Assembly (NCBI GenBank): GCA_024235915.1
Contig: JACKLO010000009.1
Location: 392,308 to 456,307 of the forward strand
From: Burkholderiaceae bacterium
GTDB taxonomy: Bacteria > Pseudomonadota > Gammaproteobacteria > Burkholderiales > Burkholderiaceae_C
Direction of reading: 5' to 3'
DNA: 64,000 nucleotides
The notes beneath the pieces are model-generated. The model saw nothing but the letters and a program-made list of their open reading frames with translations. It did no database searches and was not told where the DNA came from. The translations under genes and the position numbers were made by a program. Within the stretch, counting starts at the first letter, position 1, and each line of letters begins with the position of its first letter. Below, piece by piece: positions 7,737 to 16,648 of the stretch.

Positions 7737-8115
7737 GGCCGTGCTCCCAGTAGATGCGGATGTCGGACGGCAGACTCACGGGGTCGAACGGCTTCACGAT
7801 GATGCCGGTGGCCGCATGCTCGAGCAGGTCCTCCAGTTCGTCGCGCATGGCCTTGGCGGTCATGAACACCACCGGCACTCGGCGGCTCGTGTCGCGCTGC
7901 CGGAGGGCGTGGAGCACCTCCGGCCCGGACATCATCGGCATCATCACGTCGAGCAGGATGAGGTCAGGCCCGAAGCCGTCCACGGCCGCCAGCGCGGCAG
8001 CGCCACCGTCGCAGCACAGCACCTCGTAGCCGCCGACCGTGCCCAGGCTGAACTCGAGCAGGTCGCGGATGTCGGCGTCGTCCTCCACGCACATCACCTT
8101 TCTCAGCTCGGCCAT
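7723..8115 (-). CDS. stand-alone CheY-like response regulator
   Basis: A 130-residue single receiver domain without output domain. The acidic pair is in VEDDAD (11-13), the phospho-aspartate is D56 in ILLDVMMP, the switch threonine is T86 and the conserved lysine is K108 in IIVKPF. The ATG directly follows the TGA of the kinase gene, and the stop lies within the Hpt gene. As a single-domain regulator it may act on a target protein or pass phosphate to the Hpt protein. Confidence 0.9.
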   Translation of the reverse strand: MAELRKVMCVEDDADIRDLLEFSLGTVGGYEVLCCDGGAAALAAVDGFGPDLILLDVMMPMMSGPEVLHALRQRDTSRRVPVVFMTAKAMRDELEDLLEHAATGIIVKPFDPVSLPSDIRIYWEHGRGPA

Positions 8116-9924
8116 TCAGCCCTCCTGCCCAGCCTTGGGGCGACCCAGATCGGCCAGCTTGCGCTCCAGCATCTCCGCGCCCGTGCCCTCGCCCGACTTC
8201 GGCATCCAGTGCAGGCCCTGCCGTTGGACAAAGGCTGCATCCACCGCGTCGCTGTACAGCAGCACCGGCCGGCCCCGCGCCAGTCGCCGCAGGCCGTCGC
8301 AGAACTCCACGGCCATGCCCTGGCCTTGCGGGTCCGCCAGCAGCACGGTGGTCGGGTCGGGCCGCCCCAAGTCCGCCGCCTGCGCCAGGTCGACGACGGC
8401 GCTGACGCGCCAGCGCGCGCCCAGCAGCGCACGCAGGCGCGCGCTGGCGTCGACGTCTCGGTCCACGATCCACAACACCGGTCGTTCGGGCGCCGCCGGC
8501 GCGTCGGCGCGCGGCAGACGGATCCGGAACTCGCTGCCTCCACCCTCGCGCGCGCCCGCGGTGATCTGACCGCCCATGCGCTCGACGAGCAGCCGGGCCA
8601 CGTAGAGCCCCAGGCCGGTTCCGCCCTTGGCGCGCTGGTCCGAGCCGTCCGCCTGCGAGAACTTCTCGAACATGCGGTGCTGGAAGTCTGCCGGGATGCC
8701 CGGCCCCTCGTCGCCGACGCTGTAGTGCACCCAGTGGCTTGTCGACGACAGCGCAACAGTGACTTCGCCCTGGGCCGGGGAGTGCTTGACGGCGTTGGAG
8801 ATCAGGTTGGACATCACCTGCAGGAAACGATCGGGGTCGACGCTGACCGCGGCCGACGTGTCCTGCCCGTGCGCCGCGAGCCGCACGCCTGCACGCTGCG
8901 CGTACGCGTGGTTGGCGTCGAGCGCCTCGGCCACCAGGCTGGCGGCATCCACGCGCTGCAGGCGCAGCGTCATGCGATCGCCTTCGAGCTTGGTCAGGTC
9001 CAGCAGGTCGTCGATCAGGCGGCTCAGGCGCTGGGCGTTGCGGTGGGCCATGCCGAGCAGCGGCGCCGCCTGCGGCGGCAGCACGCCGGCCTTGCCGGCC
9101 ACCACCAGGCTGACGGACCCGACGATCGAGGTCAGCGGCGTGCGCAGTTCATGGCTCACGGTGGCCAGGAACTCGGCCTTGAGCCGTTCGATTGCCCGCC
9201 GCTCGCTGAGGTCGCGCAGCACGAGCGTGACGCGAGATGCGCCGGCATCGTGCCACTGGCTGGAGCCGATCTCCGCGGGGAACGACCGTCCATCGGCAGC
9301 CGTGAGCGTGACCGCGCCGCCGGCGGTCAGTGCCGCCAGTTCGAGGCCGGTGACGTCGCGGCAGCCGCACCCGGCCAGCTCGGACGGCCAGGTGGCACCG
9401 AACCGCCGGCAGGCAGCCATGTTGGCATCGATGATCGTGCCCTCGTCATCGAGCGTGAGCACGGCATCACTGATGTTGTCGTGGATGTCGCGCTGGCGTT
9501 GCATGGCCACGGCCACGTCGCGCTGCAGCCGCAGCACCCGTGCGTAATGGCGCAGCTTGGCGTCGAGCAGCTGGACATTGACGGGCCGCGTCAGGTAGTC
9601 GTCCGCGCCCTGGGCCAGGGCGGCGCAGAAGTGGTCGTCGCCCTGCAGCGACGAGGTCACGAGGACAGGCACCCAGGTCGTGGGCGCGATCTGGCGGATC
9701 CGGCGCGTGACCTCGAAGCCGTCCAGGTCCGGCATCAGCAGGTCGAGCAGGACGAGGTCGGGCAGCCTCGACCGCACGCACTGCAGCGCCTCCTCGCCAC
9801 CGGCCGCCGCGACCACGCCGTGACCCAGGCGCTCGACGAGTTCGGTCAGTTCGAGGCGTGACTGGTCGATGTCGTCGACCACCAGGACGTCGAGGCGCGC
9901 GAAGGTTGAGGGGGCCGGCAGCAT
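8116..9924 (-). CDS. hybrid sensor: receiver-PAS-histidine kinase with divergent C-terminal receiver
   Basis: 602 residues, apparently soluble. The order is receiver (about 12-125, phospho-aspartate D61), PAS (about 145-245), HisKA with H258 in SHELRTP, HATPase_c (N377 in the N box, GDEGPGIP, GTGLGLYV), then a divergent receiver-like domain (about 482-595) with aspartate 531 and lysine 576. In the first receiver the usual lysine is arginine (LTRP, R113), so its phosphorylation response may be unusual. With no transmembrane part, the input may be the N-terminal receiver and PAS domain. The 5' end faces the divergent phosphoglycosyl transferase gene across 127 bases, linking kinase and exopolysaccharide expression. 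Confidence 0.9.
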   Translation of the reverse strand: MLPAPSTFARLDVLVVDDIDQSRLELTELVERLGHGVVAAAGGEEALQCVRSRLPDLVLLDLLMPDLDGFEVTRRIRQIAPTTWVPVLVTSSLQGDDHFCAALAQGADDYLTRPVNVQLLDAKLRHYARVLRLQRDVAVAMQRQRDIHDNISDAVLTLDDEGTIIDANMAACRRFGATWPSELAGCGCRDVTGLELAALTAGGAVTLTAADGRSFPAEIGSSQWHDAGASRVTLVLRDLSERRAIERLKAEFLATVSHELRTPLTSIVGSVSLVVAGKAGVLPPQAAPLLGMAHRNAQRLSRLIDDLLDLTKLEGDRMTLRLQRVDAASLVAEALDANHAYAQRAGVRLAAHGQDTSAAVSVDPDRFLQVMSNLISNAVKHSPAQGEVTVALSSTSHWVHYSVGDEGPGIPADFQHRMFEKFSQADGSDQRAKGGTGLGLYVARLLVERMGGQITAGAREGGGSEFRIRLPRADAPAAPERPVLWIVDRDVDASARLRALLGARWRVSAVVDLAQAADLGRPDPTTVLLADPQGQGMAVEFCDGLRRLARGRPVLLYSDAVDAAFVQRQGLHWMPKSGEGTGAEMLERKLADLGRPKAGQEG

Positions 9925-10051
9925 GGCACCCGGATGGTAGTGCCGTCACGGAAGGCGCCCGGGCGGCGCCCCGCCAGGGTTGACAAAGCCGTCACAACTC
10001 CGGGCCCCTGTGCACCTGTAATGGCCATGGATTCAAGCACAGGAGCATTCC
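9925..10051. promoter_or_regulatory. divergent promoter region, kinase / phosphoglycosyl transferase
   Basis: 127 bases between two divergent starts. It contains TTGACA at 9980-9985 but no convincing -10 box at standard spacing, and on the minus strand TTGTGACGGC (near 9991-9997), which shares the TGTGAC core of the two candidate sites at 6209 and 7354. An AGGAG ribosome site lies at 10041-10045 for the plus-strand gene. Confidence 0.4.
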
Positions 10052-10744
10052 ATGTCCCGGTCGGCGACCCTTCACTCCCCCCTGGCGCGGCGCTGGCAGG
10101 CCACGACGGCCATGCTGGCCTGGCGCTGGCGGACACACCGCCTCGCGTGGTTCAAGCGCGGCTGCGACATCGCGGTGGCCGTGGTGGCACTGTTGGCGCT
10201 GGCGCCCCTGCTGGCCGCGGTCGCCCTGGCCATCAAGCTGTACGACCGGGGGCCGGTGCTGTTCTGGCAGCAGCGGGTGGGCCGCCACGGCGTGCGCTTC
10301 GCGTTCCCGAAGTTCCGCTCGATGTGCGTCGACGCCGAGGCCCGACTGGCGGCACTGCGTGAGCGCAATCAGCACGGCCAGGACGGTGTGACGTTCAAGA
10401 TGAAGCACGATCCGCGCATCACACCGGTCGGCCGCCTGATACGGCGCACAAGCATCGACGAACTGCCGCAGCTGTGGAGCGTGCTGCGCGGCGACATGAG
10501 CCTCGTGGGCCCGCGCCCGGCGCTGGTCAGCGAGGTGCAGCGCTACGAGCTGGCCCATCGCGAGCGCCTGCTCGTCACGCCCGGCCTGACCTGCATCTGG
10601 CAGGTCAGCGGGCGCGGCGAGGTGCCATTCGCCCAGCAGCTGGAGATGGATCTCGACTACATCCGCAACCGGTCGATCGGACTCGACCTGAAGTTGTTGG
10701 CCCTCACGCTGCCGGCCGTGGTCGGCGGCCGCGGCGCGTACTGA
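10052..10744 (+). CDS. undecaprenyl-phosphate sugar phosphotransferase (monotopic, short form)
   Basis: A 230-residue bacterial sugar transferase that starts repeat-unit synthesis by moving a sugar phosphate from a nucleotide sugar to undecaprenyl phosphate at the inner membrane. One re-entrant hydrophobic segment (about 33-58) precedes the catalytic core: PKFRSM, the DE pair in SIDELPQLW, and RGDMSLVGPRP, followed by PGLTCIWQVSGRG. The length fits the short PglC/EpsE-like class without the extra helices of WcaJ. AGGAG lies 7 bases upstream. The downstream gene encodes a fusion carrying degenerate relatives of the same domain, so the active initiating enzyme is likely this one. Confidence 0.93.
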   Translation: MSRSATLHSPLARRWQATTAMLAWRWRTHRLAWFKRGCDIAVAVVALLALAPLLAAVALAIKLYDRGPVLFWQQRVGRHGVRFAFPKFRSMCVDAEARLAALRERNQHGQDGVTFKMKHDPRITPVGRLIRRTSIDELPQLWSVLRGDMSLVGPRPALVSEVQRYELAHRERLLVTPGLTCIWQVSGRGEVPFAQQLEMDLDYIRNRSIGLDLKLLALTLPAVVGGRGAY

Positions 10745-10759
10745 TCGGCAGGAGGCCCC

Positions 10760-13579
10760 ATGACACAGCCCACGCCCGTCCCGCTTCACGCGGACGCGGA
10801 GACCCGCCTGCGCCAGCTCGATCTGGTGCTGACCGCGCTGGCCCTGGCCGTGCTGGCGCTGCCGATGGTTGTCGCCGCCCTGGTGGGTCGCAGACAGCGC
10901 CTGCACCGTCTGGGTCGCGACGGCCGGCCGTTCACGCTGCGCCGGTTCGTGCTGCCCGACCATGTGGTCGGCCGTGCCCTGGGCAGGCTCGGTGCCGGGC
11001 GCTGGCCGGAACTCATCAGCGTGATCGCCGGTGACATGTCCTGGGTCGGCCCGGCGCCGCTGAGCATCGGCGAGAACAGTGCGGCACCTCCGCCACCGGT
11101 CCGCCCGGGGCTGTTCAGCAGCTGGTACGTGCGGCGCCGGACCGCGGTCGACTTCGACGGCGAGGCGCAGGCCGACGCACAGGACCTGGCCCGGCGCAGC
11201 ATGCGACACCATCTGGGCGTCGTCGCCCGCGCCTTGATGGTCGCGCTGCTACCCGCGCCGGCCGACGCCCGGCCGCGGCGCCTGACCGTCGGCGACCTCA
11301 CGATCGACAACCTCGACACCCCGGAGGCCCTGGCCCGCATCGACGCCCTGATGGATGCGGGCGAAGGTGCCCTGGTGTGCTTCGTCAACCCGGCCTGCGT
11401 GAACATCGCCGCGACCCATCGCGGGTACCGGCGGGCGCTGTCGCGTGCCGCCCTGGTGCTGCCGGACGGCATCGGCGTCAAGGTGGCCGGCGACCTGCTC
11501 GGCACGCCGCTGAAGCAGAACGTCAATGGCACCGACCTCTTCCCGCGGCTGCTGGACCGCCTGGCCGACCGTCGCGCCCGCGTGTTCCTGCTCGGCGGAC
11601 GCCCGGGCGTGCCGGAGCGGGTCGCGACCGAGATCGGCGCGCGCTGGCCGCAGGTGCGCGTCGTCGGCCTGCGCGACGGCTACTTCGGCCCGGCCGACGA
11701 AGGCGGTGTGGTCCAGGCCATCCGGGCCAGCGGTGCCGACGTGCTGCTGGTCGCACGCGGCGTGCCAGCCCAGGAGATCTTCGTCGACCGGCACGGGCCG
11801 CTGCTCGGCGTGAAACTGGCCATCGGTGTCGGCGGGCTGTTCGACTTCGTCAGCGGCCGCATTCCCCGAGCGCCGCAGTGGATGCGCGAGGTTGGGGCGG
11901 AGTGGGTCTACCGGCTGGCACAGGAACCGCGCCGGATGTGGCGCCGCTACCTGGTCGGCAACTTCAGTTTTCTCGCGCGCGTGGTGCTGCAGCGCTGGGG
12001 TTGGCGCCGAACCGCGGCGGACTCGCTCCCGCAGGGCACGTCGGAGTCTGGCGCTGTGCCGCACATGGAGGCGCAGGCCGGCGTGCGAGGCGTGATCTTC
12101 GCCACGCCCACGGCCCACCCGGAGATCCCGGTGCCGCGCGACGAACCGGCTGCGCTGCTGCCGGCCGGCGCCGGCACGCTGATCGAGCGCCAAGTCGCAC
12201 AGATGGCGGGCGCCGGCCTGCGGGACATCGACATCGTGGTCTGCGACGCACCGGAGCGCATGCGGGCGCTGCTGGGGGACGGCGCGCGCTGGGGCGTGGC
12301 ACTGACCTGGCACGTGGTGAAGGATCCGGCCAGGCCCTACGCACCGCTGCGTTGCAGCGCGCTGCTCGCCTGCGACCGCCTGGTGGTGGCCCATGCGGAT
12401 GCCTGGATCGACGACGACACGGTGCGCCATCTCGTCGGCGACGATGGGGCCGCGGTGCACGTCGACGCCCTGGGGCAGCGCCACTGGACCGGCTGGGCCA
12501 GCGGCCCGGCCCGGATGTTCTCGACCCTGTCGCCACAGAGTGACCGCAGCGCGCTTCGCTGGCAGGTCCTGCGGCAGAACCACCCGTGCCTGGAACTCGG
12601 GGTTGAGCAGTGCGTCAGCCTGCTGGATGCCCGGGGCCTGCTGAAGCTTCAGGCGCTGGCATCGTCGCGCGCCGCGGGTCCGGGTGTCCCGCTGAGCTGG
12701 ATCGTCAAGCCCTGGGGTGCCTGCAGCCCGCAGGCACATGTGCATCCCGAGGCGCGGATCGACGGGCCGGTGCTGATCGACAGTGGCAGCGTGATCCAGG
12801 CCGGTGCCCGGCTGGGCCCGAACACGTGGATCGGGCGCGATGTGGTTGTGGGCGCGGGCAGCCACCTGCACGACGCGCTGGTGTTGCCAGGAACCTTCGT
12901 GGGGGGCGCACTGGACGTGACCCACGCGATCGTGCACGGCCGCCGGCTCCGCAGCGTCCGCCATGCGGTCGAGACCGTGGTCTCGGCGGTCGACGGCACG
13001 CTCGGCAGCGTGCACCGCGCGCGGCGCAACGGCCCGTCCTGGGCCGGACGCCTGGCTGCCGCGGTGGGCTTCACCGCCGCGGCCCCTGTCTTCGCACCCG
13101 CGGCGCTGGCCTGGAGGCTGCGGCGACAGGCGTGGCCCTGGTCGCGCCGTCCAGCCGTCGTCGGCCGCCACGAGCGCACGGGCCGGCTGGACTGCGTCGC
13201 ACTGCTGAGCTGCCGTGACCGGACCGCGGGCGTGGCACGACTGCTGGCCGGGTGGGCTGGCCTGACCGACATCGCCCAGGGGCGGCGCGCCTGGTTCGGT
13301 GTCCGCGCGCGCACGGCCTCGCAGTGGTATTCGCTGAGTGCCGAGTGGCAGCGGATGCTGTCCCGCGCACCGGTGGGCGTACTGCACGCCCCTGCCTGGT
13401 TCGCGACCGAGAACCAGCGCAGCGACGCAGAAGCCGCAGCCGACCTCTTCTACATCTCCCGCGCCGGCTGGCAGGAGAACTTGCGCGTCTGTGCTGCATG
13501 GCTCAGGCATGCGCCAGTCATGTCACCACCACCGGGCCAGGGCACCCAGCCCGTTCCCGCCCTGGAGAGGCCCCAATGA
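10760..13579 (+). CDS. 939-residue fusion: sugar-transferase-like / WecG-TagA / nucleotidyltransferase-beta-helix / sugar-transferase-like
   Basis: Four regions are visible. Residues about 20-165 resemble a bacterial sugar transferase, but the DE catalytic pair is lost and the hallmark reads VGPAP instead of VGPRP. Residues about 175-410 are a WecG/TagA/CpsF glycosyltransferase with PDGIGV, QNVNGTDL, FLLGG and VGGLFDFVSG. Residues about 440-630 look like a nucleotidyltransferase-type domain, followed by hexapeptide beta-helix repeats (about 655-725). The last part (about 800-915) again recalls a sugar transferase, with WAGLTDI and DLFYISRAGW. The TagA-like part is probably the active enzyme, adding the second sugar to the lipid carrier. 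GGAGG lies upstream and the stop overlaps the next start (ATGA). The domain limits are by eye. Confidence 0.75.
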   Translation: MTQPTPVPLHADAETRLRQLDLVLTALALAVLALPMVVAALVGRRQRLHRLGRDGRPFTLRRFVLPDHVVGRALGRLGAGRWPELISVIAGDMSWVGPAPLSIGENSAAPPPPVRPGLFSSWYVRRRTAVDFDGEAQADAQDLARRSMRHHLGVVARALMVALLPAPADARPRRLTVGDLTIDNLDTPEALARIDALMDAGEGALVCFVNPACVNIAATHRGYRRALSRAALVLPDGIGVKVAGDLLGTPLKQNVNGTDLFPRLLDRLADRRARVFLLGGRPGVPERVATEIGARWPQVRVVGLRDGYFGPADEGGVVQAIRASGADVLLVARGVPAQEIFVDRHGPLLGVKLAIGVGGLFDFVSGRIPRAPQWMREVGAEWVYRLAQEPRRMWRRYLVGNFSFLARVVLQRWGWRRTAADSLPQGTSESGAVPHMEAQAGVRGVIFATPTAHPEIPVPRDEPAALLPAGAGTLIERQVAQMAGAGLRDIDIVVCDAPERMRALLGDGARWGVALTWHVVKDPARPYAPLRCSALLACDRLVVAHADAWIDDDTVRHLVGDDGAAVHVDALGQRHWTGWASGPARMFSTLSPQSDRSALRWQVLRQNHPCLELGVEQCVSLLDARGLLKLQALASSRAAGPGVPLSWIVKPWGACSPQAHVHPEARIDGPVLIDSGSVIQAGARLGPNTWIGRDVVVGAGSHLHDALVLPGTFVGGALDVTHAIVHGRRLRSVRHAVETVVSAVDGTLGSVHRARRNGPSWAGRLAAAVGFTAAAPVFAPAALAWRLRRQAWPWSRRPAVVGRHERTGRLDCVALLSCRDRTAGVARLLAGWAGLTDIAQGRRAWFGVRARTASQWYSLSAEWQRMLSRAPVGVLHAPAWFATENQRSDAEAAADLFYISRAGWQENLRVCAAWLRHAPVMSPPPGQGTQPVPALERPQ

Positions 13580-14607
13580 GGACCGATGCCGCCATGCCCG
13601 CCCCGAACGGCCGGCCTCGACCGACGGATCCGCTGCCCAACGCAACCGGTCCTGGCCTGTCGGTCGGCGATCGGTGGCGTCACGCCCGGATCGACCGCTT
13701 CGATCGCATCGCCAGGATCGCGACCCGGCTGTTCAAGGTGGCGGCCGCATGGGTCGAAGACGAGACCGAGGAACAGCTCTACCGGTTCGCCAACGACGAC
13801 ACCGGCCCGTCCTGCGCCACATCGCCCTGGCCGGCCACCCTGCCCGGGCTGCCCTGTGACCTGCTGACCCATGCCGACGAGGCCACGAGCGGCCACCCGG
13901 TGAGGCGGCTGCTGGATCAGAGCGGGCTGCCCTGCGCCACGCGCATCGCCCTGCGCGATGACCACGGCACACGGCTGGGCACGCTGGTGCTGGCCGACCC
14001 CCAACCCCGTCGCCTCGATGAGGTGGAACTCGACACCTTGCAGGCCTTCGTGCACACGATTGCGGCTGAACTCTCGATGCAACGGCAATCCACCACCGAC
14101 CCCCTGACCGGCCTGCTGAACCGACTCGGCTTCTGGCAGGCCGGCGAGACGCTGCTCGCGCTGTCACGCACCGGACAGCTCCGGGCCTCGCTGCTGCTGT
14201 TCGACCTCGACGGTTTCAAGCAGATCAACGACCGCTTCGGTCACGCCGAGGGGGACCGCGCCCTGGCGCACTTCTCGGCGATGCTCAGGGATTGCTTCCG
14301 GGCCACCGACCTCGTCGCCCGGCTGGGCGGTGACGAGTTCGCGGTACTGGCCAATGGGACGGGGCGCCACGCCGTGGTGCCCGCGCTGCGTCGTCTGCAG
14401 GCCGAACTCGACGCGACCGCCTTCGGAGCGGAACTGGGCTACCGGCTGGGGTTCAGCGTGGGAGTTGTGCCCTGCACGGGCCACGGCACACGGGACCTCG
14501 ACGCGTTGATCGCGCTGGCCGATGAGTCGATGTACGCCAACAAGCGCCGCAGGCGCGAGCAGCCCGGACGATCCGGCGACCGCGCCGCCACAAATTCCAC
14601 TGGCTGA
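13576..14607 (+). CDS. diguanylate cyclase with GAF-like N-terminal domain
   Basis: 343 residues from the ATG that overlaps the preceding stop by 4 bases. The N-terminal half (about 35-165) has the pattern of a GAF sensor domain, and the C-terminal half is a GGDEF domain with the intact signature RLGGDEF (251-255) and DLDGFKQIND upstream. An RxxD inhibitory site (RATD, 242-245) sits five residues before GGDEF, so product inhibition by c-di-GMP is expected. It should make c-di-GMP from two GTP. Translation coupled to a polysaccharide enzyme gene points to local c-di-GMP control of exopolysaccharide synthesis. Confidence 0.92.
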   Translation: MRTDAAMPAPNGRPRPTDPLPNATGPGLSVGDRWRHARIDRFDRIARIATRLFKVAAAWVEDETEEQLYRFANDDTGPSCATSPWPATLPGLPCDLLTHADEATSGHPVRRLLDQSGLPCATRIALRDDHGTRLGTLVLADPQPRRLDEVELDTLQAFVHTIAAELSMQRQSTTDPLTGLLNRLGFWQAGETLLALSRTGQLRASLLLFDLDGFKQINDRFGHAEGDRALAHFSAMLRDCFRATDLVARLGGDEFAVLANGTGRHAVVPALRRLQAELDATAFGAELGYRLGFSVGVVPCTGHGTRDLDALIALADESMYANKRRRREQPGRSGDRAATNSTG

Positions 14608-14713
14608 CGCCCTGCGAAGCAGCGCCATCGTGGCACGCCCCGCACAATCGGCGGACGCGGGCTGGCGCCGACGCCTGGCCTCGCGCACCGGAAACCGCGA
14701 CACGAGGACCGCC

Positions 14714-15394
14714 ATGCACGTTGCCATCGCCGAGGACGACACCGACCAGGCAGCACTCCTGTGCCACTGGCTGGAGTCTGGGGACCATACCGCCCGCGCG
14801 GCACCGACGCTGGCCGCATTTCAGGAACTGCTCAAGCGTGAGCGGTTCGACGCACTGTTGGTCGACTGGATGCTGCCCGACGCCACCGGCGACCAGGTTC
14901 TGACCTGGGTGCGCGAGAACCTGGGCTGGGAGTTGCCCACCATCGTGGTCACCGCGCGCGATGACGAGGAAACCGTCTGCGCCGCGCTCAAGGCTGGTGC
15001 CGACGACTACGTCGTCAAGCCGCCGAAGCCACGGGAGCTGCTGGCCCGCATGACCGCCGTGGCACGCCGCGGCAACACGCGCGAACTCCCGGTGCTGCGG
15101 CTTGGCACCTACGAGGTCGACATCACCCGCCAGCGGCTCCAGGTCGCCGGGGAGCCGGTCATGCTGACGCAGAAGGAGTTCGACCTCGCCACCTACCTGC
15201 TCCAGAGCCCGGGCAAGCTGCTGTCGCGAGACCATCTGCTGGACCGCATCTGGGGCATCCATGCCGACGTCGACACGCGGACCGTGGATACCCATGTCAG
15301 CCGCTTGCGCAAGAAGCTCAGGCTCGACGGCAGCCAGGGCTGGCGGCTGGTGCCGATCTATGGCTACGGCTATCGGCTGGACCGCCAGGACTGA
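14714..15394 (+). CDS. OmpR/PhoB-family response regulator
   Basis: 226 residues: a receiver domain (about 1-118, phospho-aspartate D51 in LLVDWMLP, lysine in YVVKPP) and a C-terminal winged helix (about 128-225, LTQKEFDLATYLL, DTHVSRLRKKL and YGYGYRL). The ATG at 14714 is chosen because the receiver fold begins there; the frame is open further upstream but without domain content. No histidine kinase is adjacent on the plus strand, so it may be an orphan or be served by the hybrid kinase at 8116-9924. It probably regulates transcription of this locus. Confidence 0.88.
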   Translation: MHVAIAEDDTDQAALLCHWLESGDHTARAAPTLAAFQELLKRERFDALLVDWMLPDATGDQVLTWVRENLGWELPTIVVTARDDEETVCAALKAGADDYVVKPPKPRELLARMTAVARRGNTRELPVLRLGTYEVDITRQRLQVAGEPVMLTQKEFDLATYLLQSPGKLLSRDHLLDRIWGIHADVDTRTVDTHVSRLRKKLRLDGSQGWRLVPIYGYGYRLDRQD

Positions 15395-15416
15395 CGACCC
15401 GGCCGCGGCGACGGCC

Positions 15417-16517
15417 TCAGGCAGCGCCGCGCGACCAGACCGCCACGTGGCCGCAGGCCGGATCGTCCCGGCCTGAAAGCACCCGGGTGTGGAGCACGGC
15501 CAGGTCTGCCGGTGCCGGATGCGCCACGACACGCAGCCAGGGCTCGGGTCCGGCGGTGACGCGCGCCAGATGCGTCTGCCACGCGGAGGCCAGCCGTTGC
15601 GCAAATCCCTCGGTGCCCCAGTCGGCCAGACGCCTCTTCACCTGTGCTGGCGCGAAGAACAGCACCGGCTTCGGCCCCGGCAGGTCCCGCGCACCCGCCA
15701 GCTGGTCCACGTGCGTGCCGCCCACCGAGCAGCTGTAGGCCAGCGCCGCCAGGTGCGTGTGCACGCGCCGACGCAGCGCGCCGTTGCCGGCAAAGTCCAC
15801 GTACACCGCCGGCGCGTCCGGCGCCAGCGCCTCCAGATCCTCGTAGGCCAGCACGCGGAGGTAGACGCCCAGGCGTTCGCAGTAGGCGCGGTTGGCGGCC
15901 GAGGTGAGGCCCACCACCTCGACGCCGCCGCGCGCTTGCAGCAGCGCCGCCGTGGCGTTGGCCGTCTTGCTGCTGGCCGATGACAGCAGCACGCGGGCGG
16001 CACCGAAGAAGGCCTCGTCGGCCAGGAAGTCGTCGATCAGCCAGCTGGTGGTGAACAGCGGGCGCAGCAAGGCCTGCAGGTCTTCGCTGTCGCGGGTGTA
16101 CAGCGGGTCCACATTGCAGCGCAGCAGCTGGTTGTAGACAGCCGCCAGGCCCGCGCGGTGGGCGCTGCCGTCGACAAACCCGGTGGCACGCAGCCGGGTG
16201 GGCGTCAGCACCGCGTGGCTGGCGCTGGGCCAGTAGCCGTACAGGCGCTCGCCCACCGCCACACCAGGGTGAAGGCTCTGCACCACGTCGGCAAAACCCC
16301 AGACCGGGATGTTGCCCCAGGCCTCGTCGCCCGTCGGGTAGAAGGCCCAGTACTGCATCGCGTCGCCGAAGGCGGCGTAGGTGATGTTGTTGGCGGTGTA
16401 GGCGCAGCGGTCCACGCGCACGCGCACCTGGCCGTCGGCCAGCGGTGCGGCCTCCTGGGTGACTGTGCGGGTCTCGGCCAGCGCCTGCTTGCGCACCTGG
16501 AAATGCATCTCGGGCAT
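15417..16517 (-). CDS. DUF2855 family protein
   Basis: 366 residues, start at 16517 behind a strong AGGAGG. The sequence matches my memory of the DUF2855 family, which has a GroES-like and Rossmann-like layout related to medium-chain dehydrogenases; SSASSKTANATAALL and YVDFAGNGALRR look like parts of the nucleotide-binding half. Zinc ligands and activity are not evident. It is divergently transcribed from an FAD-dependent oxidoreductase gene across 131 bases, which suggests the two act on related substrates, but no pathway can be named. Confidence 0.7.
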   Translation of the reverse strand: MPEMHFQVRKQALAETRTVTQEAAPLADGQVRVRVDRCAYTANNITYAAFGDAMQYWAFYPTGDEAWGNIPVWGFADVVQSLHPGVAVGERLYGYWPSASHAVLTPTRLRATGFVDGSAHRAGLAAVYNQLLRCNVDPLYTRDSEDLQALLRPLFTTSWLIDDFLADEAFFGAARVLLSSASSKTANATAALLQARGGVEVVGLTSAANRAYCERLGVYLRVLAYEDLEALAPDAPAVYVDFAGNGALRRRVHTHLAALAYSCSVGGTHVDQLAGARDLPGPKPVLFFAPAQVKRRLADWGTEGFAQRLASAWQTHLARVTAGPEPWLRVVAHPAPADLAVLHTRVLSGRDDPACGHVAVWSRGAA

Positions 16518-16648
16518 GGGTGTCCTCCTGCCGTCGATGCTCGCCGATTCACCCGCGCCCGGCCACCGGCTTTGCACGGTTGACGGCGCAGCGCCGCCCC
16601 TCCAGCATGCCGGCGCGGCACACCCCCGCGCCGGCTGGAGCATGACCC

